Origin: Rhodobiaceae bacterium
GTDB lineage: Bacteria > Pseudomonadota > Alphaproteobacteria > Rhizobiales > JANQQB01
Assembly (NCBI GenBank): GCA_028285165.1
Contig: JANQQB010000277.1
Coordinates: forward strand, 1-59,418
Reading direction: 5' to 3'
DNA: 59,418 nucleotides
Under the pieces are notes generated by a model. That model did no database searches, was not told the origin of the DNA, and was given only the letters and a program-made list of their open reading frames with translations. Positions within the stretch are counted from its first letter, which is position 1, and every line of letters begins with the position of its first letter. Of this stretch, positions 37,446-43,954 are shown one piece after another. The position numbers were made by a program, and so were the translations under genes.

Positions 37446-38426
37446 ATGCCAATCACGCCCTCTCCCGCTGCACCGCTTGTCTGCACGCTGGCCTACGACC
37501 GCCTGTGCACGTTTGAATACGCGCTCTGCGTCGAGGTCTTTTCGCTGAACCGGCCGGAAATCACCGGGCCTTTCTATCGGTTCGAGACGATCTGCATCGA
37601 ACCGGGCCCGTTCGCTGCTGCCGGCGGGCTGTCAGTCGACGGAAACCATGACCTGACCCGGCTGCGGGCCGCGGATCTCGTTCTTGTTCCGGGTTGGCGG
37701 GATCCCGGCGAGCGACCGCCCTCCACGCTTCTCGACGCGCTGCGTGACGCCCATGAGGCCGGCGGCCGCATCGCCTCCATCTGCTCCGGCGTGTTTGTGC
37801 TCGCCGCTGCAGGATTGTTGTCCGGCCGGCGCGCGACCACCCATTGGCGCTATGTCGAGCGCCTGCGCGCCGCCTATCCCGACATCGAGGTTCTGCCGGA
37901 CATTTTGTATGTCGATGACGGTGACGTCCTGACATCCGCCGGTTCGGCGGCCGGCCTCGATTTGTGCCTTCACATTGTGCGCAAGGATCACGGTGCCGCG
38001 CTCGCCAACCAATTGGCACGCACGCTTGTAATCCCTGCCCATCGCGACGGCGGGCAGACGCAATACATCCCCGCCCCGGTCGCGCCACGGGAACGGGGCT
38101 CGCTCGCTCCCGTGCTGGAGTGTCTTCAGACCCGTCTCGACGAGCATTGGACCCTCGCCGACATGGCCGCCCTTGCCGCGATGAGCCAGCGCACCCTCTT
38201 GCGACGGTTCCGGGAAAGCTGTGGCGAAAGCCCGATTGCCTGGCTCACCCGGGCGCGGATCGCGAGGGCTCGCGACATGCTGGAAACGACCGATGCCGAC
38301 CTTGCCGGCATTGCCCATGCGGTCGGATTCGGCGCCGTGGAGACCTTCCGCCTGCATTTCAGGCGCCTTGTCGGAACCAGCCCCTCGCGCTACCGGACAC
38401 AGTTCCGATCAGGGCGCGCAATCTGA
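37446..38426 (+). CDS. GlxA/FtrA-type regulator (DJ-1/PfpI domain plus AraC domain)
   Basis: This 326-aa regulator has an N-terminal DJ-1/PfpI-like domain (YDRLCTFEYALCVEVF; DLVLVPGWRD; IASICSGVFVLAAAGLLSGRRATTHW, with a cysteine at the nucleophile-elbow position) and a C-terminal AraC domain with WTLADMAALAAMSQRTLLRRF and DLAGIAHAVGFGAVETFRLHF. FtrA-like proteins usually accompany rhodanese genes, as here. Start 37446 fits the domain; the ORF is open back to 37386. Confidence 0.92.
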   Translation: MPITPSPAAPLVCTLAYDRLCTFEYALCVEVFSLNRPEITGPFYRFETICIEPGPFAAAGGLSVDGNHDLTRLRAADLVLVPGWRDPGERPPSTLLDALRDAHEAGGRIASICSGVFVLAAAGLLSGRRATTHWRYVERLRAAYPDIEVLPDILYVDDGDVLTSAGSAAGLDLCLHIVRKDHGAALANQLARTLVIPAHRDGGQTQYIPAPVAPRERGSLAPVLECLQTRLDEHWTLADMAALAAMSQRTLLRRFRESCGESPIAWLTRARIARARDMLETTDADLAGIAHAVGFGAVETFRLHFRRLVGTSPSRYRTQFRSGRAI

Positions 38427-38488
38427 CGCCGGTGCCCTATACTCGACAGCATGAGACTCGGCCGAACCGGAACAGGAGCTTCCCCGCC

Positions 38489-39469
38489 ATGACGCCTTCC
38501 CCGATCGCCGTCACGATGGGCGACCCGAACGGCATTGGCCCTGAAATCGTCGCCCGGGCCTTCGCCACGGGCACGTTGGCTGATTGTGTGGTGATCGGCG
38601 ATGCCACGCGCCTGGAAGAGGCCGTTCGCCTCACCGGCACCGGCTTGTCGGTCGAGCGGTTGAACGGCCTGGAAACGATCCGTACCGGATCGACGCTTCC
38701 CGTGCTTCAGGTCGGTCCGGAAACCGGCGGAACCGATTTCGGCATCGTGACGGCGTCCGCCGGCCGGGCGTCTTTCGACTATGTGGAAGCAGGGATCGCG
38801 GCCGCGCTGGACAGGTCCGCCAGCGCGCTGGTTACCGCACCGATCAACAAAGAGGCCTGGTCCGCCGCCGGCATTGCCTATCCGGGACACACCGAAGTGC
38901 TCGCGGATCGCGCCGGCGGCGTGCCGGTCGCCATGATGCTTGCCAATCCGGAATTGCGGGTCGTTCTGGTGACGATCCATGTCCCGCTGCGGGAGGCCTG
39001 CGACCTGATCACACCGGAGCGGGAAATCGAGGCGATCCGGCACGCACATCGCGCCGGATTGGCATTGGGCCTTGCCGAGCCGCGCATCGCCGTTGCTGGC
39101 CTCAATCCCCATGCCGGCGAAGGCGGGTTGTTCGGCCGCGAGGATATCGACATCATCGCGCCGGCCGTCGAAAACGCGCGGGCCGAGGGCATCGACGCGA
39201 CCGGTCCCTGGCCCGGCGACACGGTTTTTGCACGGGCTCGCAAGGGCGAGTTCGACCTTGTCGTCGCCCAGACCCATGACCAGGGCCTGATCCCGGTCAA
39301 ATATCTCGGCGTCGACGACAGCGTGAACGTCACGATCGGGCTGCCCTTCGTGCGGACCAGCCCGGACCACGGCACGGCCTTCGACATTGCCGGCACGGGC
39401 GCGGCGAGCCCGGCCAGCCTCCTGACGGCGATCGACTATGCGCGTCGCCTCGTTGCTGCCGGAGACTAA
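38489..39469 (+). CDS. PdxA-family dehydrogenase, PdxA2-like (4-phospho-threonate/erythronate type)
   Basis: This 326-aa protein starts VTMGDPNGIGPEIVARAF and has the family's metal-binding histidines in PGHTE, TIHVPL and TSPDHGTAFD, plus GLNPHAGEGG and THDQGLIPVKY. PdxA proper oxidises 4-phosphohydroxy-threonine in vitamin B6 synthesis. PdxA2 paralogs oxidise 4-phospho-D-threonate or -erythronate, giving dihydroxyacetone phosphate and CO2, and are encoded outside B6 loci. The context here (fused methylglyoxal-synthase-like partner, no pdxJ or ksgA) favours the PdxA2 role. No DUF1537 kinase is in the window. Three bases separate it from the next gene. Confidence 0.88.
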   Translation: MTPSPIAVTMGDPNGIGPEIVARAFATGTLADCVVIGDATRLEEAVRLTGTGLSVERLNGLETIRTGSTLPVLQVGPETGGTDFGIVTASAGRASFDYVEAGIAAALDRSASALVTAPINKEAWSAAGIAYPGHTEVLADRAGGVPVAMMLANPELRVVLVTIHVPLREACDLITPEREIEAIRHAHRAGLALGLAEPRIAVAGLNPHAGEGGLFGREDIDIIAPAVENARAEGIDATGPWPGDTVFARARKGEFDLVVAQTHDQGLIPVKYLGVDDSVNVTIGLPFVRTSPDHGTAFDIAGTGAASPASLLTAIDYARRLVAAGD

Positions 39470-39472
39470 GCA

Positions 39473-40531
39473 ATGGGCTTCAACTTCATCTTCATGCTGA
39501 CGGCCAACGACAGCACCGTACCGGACGCGCGGACACGCCTTGAAGAAGTGCTGGCCGGCGGGGCCCGGCATATCGGCTTCAAGGATGTCGGCCTGCCGCA
39601 ATCCGAATTGAGAATCCTCGCCGACGAGATCCGCGCCGCCGGAGGGCGCTCCTATCTGGAGGTCGTCAGTCTTGATTCCGACAGCGAACTGGCGTCCGCC
39701 CGGGCCGCCGTCGATCTCGACGTGGACTGCCTGTTGGGCGGGACCCGCGCGGCCGACGTGGTTCCGATCATCCGCGACCACCCGGTGCGGTACTACCCCT
39801 TTCCCGGCCGCATCGTCGGCCATCCCAGTGTGCTCGACGGCACGATCTGCGAAATTGCCGACAGCGCCCGTATGCTGGCCGAGCTCGAAGGCGTGCACGG
39901 GCTCGATCTCCTCGCTTATCGGTTCCAGGGCGATGTGCCAGCACTCATGGAGGCGGTCTGCAAGGCATCCTCGAAACCGGTAATCATCGCCGGCAGCATC
40001 GACCGGGAAGATCGGGTCGTCGCCACTGCCAAGGCCGGCGCGGCCGGGTTCACCGTCGGGACCGCCGCCCTCAGCGGCGAGTTTCCGGCAGAAGGCGACG
40101 GTCTGACGGCGCAGGTGCGCTCGATCCTTGCCATGACCGGCCGCGCATCCAGGCATTCGACTCTGCCGCGCACGCTCGCGCTCGTCGCGCACAATCCGCG
40201 CAAGGCGCATCTGCAGGCTTGGGTGGCACGCCATGCCCGCGCGCTTTCCGGCCATCGTCTCATCTGCACCGGCGGCACTGGCGCCATTCTGACCCGCAAC
40301 CATCCGGAATTGTCGATCCGGCGCCTGCAGCGCGGCTCGCGCGGTGGCGATCAGCAATTGGGCGCGATGATCGCCACCGGCGAACTCGATGCAGTGATCT
40401 TCTTTGCCGATCCGGAATCACAACAGTCCAACGACGTCGATCTGAAGGCCCTGATGCGACTGGCCATCCTGCACGACACGCCGATTGCCTGCAGTCCGGC
40501 GGCAGCGGATCTGATCGTGGGGCCGGATTAG
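39473..40531 (+). CDS. TIM-barrel protein fused to methylglyoxal-synthase-like domain
   Basis: This 352-aa protein has two parts. Residues 1-225 look like a (beta/alpha)8 barrel with a phosphate-binding end: FIFMLTANDSTV, HIGFKDVGLP, VDCLLGG and IIAGSIDREDRV with GAAGFTVGTAAL. Residues 235-352 are like MgsA: LALVAHNPRKAHL, ICTGGTGAIL, GSRGGDQQLGAMI, AVIFFADP and DVDLKALMRLA. Compared with E. coli MgsA, His19 (His240), Asp71 (Asp293), Asp91 (Asp313) and Asp101 (Asp323) are kept, whereas Asp20 is Asn241 and His98 is Asn320. It is coupled to the PdxA2 gene. Activity as a methylglyoxal synthase is possible but not certain; the barrel's function is unknown. Confidence 0.82.
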   Translation: MGFNFIFMLTANDSTVPDARTRLEEVLAGGARHIGFKDVGLPQSELRILADEIRAAGGRSYLEVVSLDSDSELASARAAVDLDVDCLLGGTRAADVVPIIRDHPVRYYPFPGRIVGHPSVLDGTICEIADSARMLAELEGVHGLDLLAYRFQGDVPALMEAVCKASSKPVIIAGSIDREDRVVATAKAGAAGFTVGTAALSGEFPAEGDGLTAQVRSILAMTGRASRHSTLPRTLALVAHNPRKAHLQAWVARHARALSGHRLICTGGTGAILTRNHPELSIRRLQRGSRGGDQQLGAMIATGELDAVIFFADPESQQSNDVDLKALMRLAILHDTPIACSPAAADLIVGPD

Positions 40532-40545
40532 ATCGGGATCCCCTT

Positions 40546-40577
40546 CTGCATGACCGGCAAGTCCGGCGTTCATGCAG
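40546..40577. promoter_or_regulatory. Inverted repeat downstream of the TIM/MgsA-like gene
   Basis: CTGCATGA and TCATGCAG are perfect eight-base arms around a 16-base loop that itself holds two CCGG tetramers able to pair. It lies 15 bases after the stop codon and about 90 before the SDR gene. No T-run follows, so it may be an operator or an RNA-stabilising hairpin rather than a classical terminator. Confidence 0.4.
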
Positions 40578-40664
40578 ACACCCCCATTCGGACACTGCTG
40601 ACCATTTCCGACCCGCTGATGGTGCTTGCTGGGTACTCGTATGCCCCGGTCAGGAGATCCGAAA

Positions 40665-41351
40665 ATGCCAACCTATCTGATTATCGGCGCCAGCCGTGGG
40701 ATCGGCGCAGCGACCGCGACCCATCTTGAGAAGCGCGGTGCAGAAATTCTGTCCGTGTCGCGCAGTCCGTCGGCGGCGGGAACCTGGATCGAGGCCGATA
40801 TCGGCACCGTGGACGGTGTCAATCAGGTTGTCCAGACTGTGGGAGACCGCACGCTCGATGGACTGCTGTTCCTGGGTGGCATTTGGGAGAAAGGCGCGTT
40901 CACCGCCGAGTACAATTTCCTGGAAAGCCCCGTGTCGGAAACACTGGCGGTTATCGCGGTCAACCTGACGGCGCCGATCCTGCTTGCGCAGGCGCTCGCA
41001 CAAAATCTCGCTCGATCAGACAACGCGCGAATCGTGTTGATGGGATCGACATCCGGCCTGCCAAATGCCGCGTCACCGGAGGTCGCCAACACGGCCGCGA
41101 AATTCGGGCTTCAAGGCGCGGCGGAAGCCCTCAACCTGTCCCTTCGACACCTCGGCATCGCGACCACGGTGATCAACCCCGACAATGTGGCGACGCCCGA
41201 GGTTGAAGAGGACATCGCGATCGGTCGATTCGGCAATCAGGTACCGATCCCGTTGAGCGATGTGACCAATACGATCGACTATGTGCTCGAGATCGGTGCA
41301 TCCAGCGTGCCGTCGTCGATCAGCCTCGGCCAGAAACGGCCGGCGACCTAA
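40665..41351 (+). CDS. Short-chain dehydrogenase/reductase-like protein lacking the catalytic tyrosine
   Basis: This 228-aa protein has the SDR cofactor motif YLIIGASRGIGAATATHL at residues 4-21 and conserved Asn100 (VNLTAP). The catalytic serine is in LMGSTSG (Ser128) and the lysine is Lys146, but the tyrosine of YxxxK is Asn142 (ANTAAK). Normal hydride-transfer activity is therefore doubtful. Start 40665 has an AGGAGA site. It follows the PdxA2/TIM-MgsA pair by about 130 bases, and could belong to the same operon or be independent. Confidence 0.85.
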   Translation: MPTYLIIGASRGIGAATATHLEKRGAEILSVSRSPSAAGTWIEADIGTVDGVNQVVQTVGDRTLDGLLFLGGIWEKGAFTAEYNFLESPVSETLAVIAVNLTAPILLAQALAQNLARSDNARIVLMGSTSGLPNAASPEVANTAAKFGLQGAAEALNLSLRHLGIATTVINPDNVATPEVEEDIAIGRFGNQVPIPLSDVTNTIDYVLEIGASSVPSSISLGQKRPAT

Positions 41352-41370
41352 GCATTTCGCCTTTCTCGGC

Positions 41371-41826
41371 TCAGTCTCTTGACAAAGCGGCTTCCAGCAC
41401 GCGGTGGCTGCGCTTGGTCGCGAGATAGAGGCTGGTTTCGCTTGTCGCCACGCCGCTGATCAGTCGAATGCGTCGCAAGACCGCGTCGAGATCCGGCAGG
41501 GTGTGCGTGCCCAGTTCGATGATCAGATCCCAGCGGCCGTTTGTCGTATGAATGGTCTGCACCTCCGGCAGCGCATCGAGGTGCGCGATGACGGTCTCCG
41601 TTCCCTTGCCCTCGATCTCGATCAGCATGACCCCGCGCACAGGCAGGTCATAGGCATCGCCTTTCAGAACGGCCGTAAACCCGAGGATCTCGCCGGTTTC
41701 GATCAGCTTGTCCAGCCGGGTGCGCACCGTCGTGCGGGTCACGTCCAGTGTCTGGGCCAGTTCCGAGATCGACGCACGGGCATTGCGCCGAAGCAAGGCA
41801 ATCAGTTTTTGATCGATATCATCCAT
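41371..41826 (-). CDS. Lrp/AsnC family transcriptional regulator
   Basis: This 151-aa protein has the N-terminal helix-turn-helix DIDQKLIALLRRNARASISELAQTLDVTRTTVRTRLDKL and the ligand-binding RAM domain with VRGVMLIEIEGKGTE and NGRWDLIIELGTHTLPDLDAVLRRI. It is divergent from an arginase gene across a long nested palindrome. The usual role in this context is arginine- or ornithine-responsive control of the catabolic genes. Confidence 0.93.
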   Translation of the reverse strand: MDDIDQKLIALLRRNARASISELAQTLDVTRTTVRTRLDKLIETGEILGFTAVLKGDAYDLPVRGVMLIEIEGKGTETVIAHLDALPEVQTIHTTNGRWDLIIELGTHTLPDLDAVLRRIRLISGVATSETSLYLATKRSHRVLEAALSRD

Positions 41827-41841
41827 AGTGATTATTCTAGC

Positions 41842-41877
41842 TGCGCAAATTGATAAATCAATCGATTGATTTGCGCA
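41842..41877. promoter_or_regulatory. Nested palindromes, likely Lrp-family operator
   Basis: An 18-base perfect palindrome AAATCAATCGATTGATTT lies at 41855-41872, and the outer arms TGCGCAAAT and ATTTGCGCA add a second symmetry at 41842-41877. It is AT-rich, 16 bases upstream of the Lrp-type start and about 70 upstream of the arginase start. Size and position suit an Lrp/AsnC dimer or octamer that controls both genes. Confidence 0.68.
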
Positions 41878-41948
41878 TTATTCCGTCTTGAAGGTGCCAT
41901 GCCAGGACGGCCAGATTCAGGAAAACCTCGCAAGGTCAGGAGTCGTGC

Positions 41949-42875
41949 ATGCAATCGATAACGCTGATCGGCGCGCCCGTGGATGAAGGTGGCGCCGCGC
42001 GCGGATGCCTGATGGGTCCCGATGCGCTGCGCACGGCCGGCCTGCCGGACATCCTGCGCTCGCTGGATCACACCGTGATCGACCGAGGCAACGTCGTGCC
42101 CGACCGCAAGACCGAACGCAGCCACCCGAACAATGCGATCCACGACCTGGTGGATTGTGCGGCCTGGGTCGATACCCTCCAGGACATCGCCTTCGATGCC
42201 GCCAAAAACGACTCGGTGCCGATTTTCCTGGGTGGCGATCATCTGATGTCGGCCGGTACCGTGCCGGGCGTCGCCCGCCGGGCGGCGGCCGAAGGCCGTC
42301 CGCAATTCGTGCTCTGGCTCGACGCGCACACGGATTTCCATGATCTGGACAGCACGCAGAGCGGCAATTTGCACGGCACGCCGGTGGCCTATTTCAGCGG
42401 CCAGCCCGGCTTCGACGGCTATTATCCGCCGCTGAAGACCGCGGTGGATCCGGAGAACATCTGCATGCTCGGCATTCGCTCGGTCGACCAACCCGAGCGC
42501 GACCGTCTGGTGCGCGGCCTGATCGACGTCACCGACATGCGCCAGGTGGACGAGTTCGGCATCGCCCGCCCGTTGCGCGCCTTCCTTGAAAAGGTGCGGG
42601 CCGCAAACGGGCGCCTGCATGTCAGTTTCGACGTCGACTTTCTCGAACCCAACATCGCGCCGGCCGTCGGCACGACGGTGCCGGGCGGTGCGACCTTCCG
42701 AGAGGCGCATCTGGTGATGGAAATGCTGCATGACAGCGGCCTCGTCACATCGCTCGATATCGCTGAACTCAATCCGTTTCTCGACGAACGCGGCCGAACG
42801 GCCCGCCTGATGGTGGACCTTGTCGCCAGCCTGTTCGGCAAACGCGTGATGGACCGCCCCACAAGGAGGTATTGA
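41949..42875 (+). CDS. rocF: Arginase (ureohydrolase family)
   Basis: This 308-aa enzyme of the ureohydrolase family hydrolyses L-arginine to ornithine and urea. The dinuclear manganese ligands are present: a histidine in FLGGDHLMSAG, the DAHTDFHD cluster and the DVDFLEP pair in HVSFDVDFLEPNIAPAVGT. Overall form (LIGAPVDEGGAARGC start) is arginase rather than agmatinase. It is followed two bases later by ornithine cyclodeaminase, which consumes the ornithine. The urea may feed the urease operon at the left end of the window. Confidence 0.92.
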   Translation: MQSITLIGAPVDEGGAARGCLMGPDALRTAGLPDILRSLDHTVIDRGNVVPDRKTERSHPNNAIHDLVDCAAWVDTLQDIAFDAAKNDSVPIFLGGDHLMSAGTVPGVARRAAAEGRPQFVLWLDAHTDFHDLDSTQSGNLHGTPVAYFSGQPGFDGYYPPLKTAVDPENICMLGIRSVDQPERDRLVRGLIDVTDMRQVDEFGIARPLRAFLEKVRAANGRLHVSFDVDFLEPNIAPAVGTTVPGGATFREAHLVMEMLHDSGLVTSLDIAELNPFLDERGRTARLMVDLVASLFGKRVMDRPTRRY

Positions 42876-42877
42876 CC

Positions 42878-43936
42878 ATGACAGTGCAAAAGGACCTGAA
42901 CATCGTACCCTTCGTCAGCGTCGACAACATGATGAAACTGGTGCTGTCGATCGGCGTCGAACCGTTCCTGCGGGAATTGGCCGACTACATCGAAGAGGAT
43001 TTCCGGCGCTGGGAATTGTTCGACAAGACGCCGCGCGTCGCCTCGCATTCCAAGGAAGGCGTGATCGAACTGATGCCGACCAGCGATGGCGAAGTCTACG
43101 GCTTCAAATATGTCAACGGCCATCCGAAAAACATGCGCGAAGGCCTGCAAACGGTCACCGCCTTCGGCGTGCTGTCCGATGTCTATACCGGTTATCCGGT
43201 CTTGTTGACCGAGATGACCATCCTGACAGCGCTGCGCACGGCGGCAACTTCGGCGCTCGCCGCAAAGTATCTCGCACCGAAGGGCGCCGATTGCATGGCC
43301 ATTATCGGCAATGGCGCCCAATCGGAATTCCAGGCGCTCGCTTTCAAGGCGCTGCTCGGCATCCGCAAGGTCCGGCTTTTTGATATCGACCCCACAGCAA
43401 CACAAAAATGCATGACGAACCTGGCCGGTCAGGACCTCGACATCGTTGCCTGCAAGACCGCGGAAGACGCCGTCGAAGGCGCCCAGATCGTGACGACGGT
43501 CACCGCCGACAAGCAATATGCCACCATTCTGACGGATAACATGGTCGGGTCAGGCATCCACATCAATGCGATCGGCGGCGACTGCCCCGGCAAGACCGAG
43601 TTGCACAAGGACATTCTTCTGCGCTCCGACATTTTCGTGGAGTACCCGCCGCAGACACGCATCGAGGGCGAGATCCAGCAATTGGATCCGGATCATGCGG
43701 TGACGGAATTGTGGCAGGTCATCAACGGAGACGCGGCCGGTCGCACGGGCCCCTCGCAGACGACACTGTTCGATTCGGTCGGTTTCGCGATCGAGGATTT
43801 CTCCGCGCTGCGCTTCGTGAAGGACAAGCTCAGGGGATCGCGCTTCTATGATCGCCTGGACATGCTGGCCGATCCGGACGAGCCGCGCGATCTGTTCGGC
43901 ATGCTGCTGCGCGCGGAAGCTGCGCTTCAGGACTGA
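42878..43936 (+). CDS. ocd: Ornithine cyclodeaminase
   Basis: This 352-aa mu-crystallin-family enzyme converts L-ornithine to L-proline and ammonia with bound NAD+. It has FVSVDNMMKLVLSIG at the start, FKYVNGHPKNMREGLQTVTAFGVL, LTEMTILTALRTAATSALAAKYLA and the Rossmann-type CMAIIGNGAQSEFQALAF. HINAIGGDCPGKTEL includes the aspartate catalytic region. The start ATG has a perfect AAGGAGGT ribosome-binding site. The arginase-ocd pair forms the arginine-to-proline catabolic route known from Agrobacterium-type bacteria. Confidence 0.95.
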   Translation: MTVQKDLNIVPFVSVDNMMKLVLSIGVEPFLRELADYIEEDFRRWELFDKTPRVASHSKEGVIELMPTSDGEVYGFKYVNGHPKNMREGLQTVTAFGVLSDVYTGYPVLLTEMTILTALRTAATSALAAKYLAPKGADCMAIIGNGAQSEFQALAFKALLGIRKVRLFDIDPTATQKCMTNLAGQDLDIVACKTAEDAVEGAQIVTTVTADKQYATILTDNMVGSGIHINAIGGDCPGKTELHKDILLRSDIFVEYPPQTRIEGEIQQLDPDHAVTELWQVINGDAAGRTGPSQTTLFDSVGFAIEDFSALRFVKDKLRGSRFYDRLDMLADPDEPRDLFGMLLRAEAALQD

Positions 43937-43954
43937 TATCGCGATCCTGGCGGC

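Noticed and set aside
37964-38488. Upstream part of the 501-aa frame containing the PdxA2-like gene
   Set aside because: This stretch overlaps the FtrA-like regulator in another frame; family similarity begins only at 38489, which also has a ribosome-binding site.
38390-40357. 655-aa open frame on the minus strand
   Set aside because: It is fully antisense to the pdxA2-like gene and the TIM/MgsA-like fusion, has no recognisable domain, and long antisense frames are expected in GC-rich genes.
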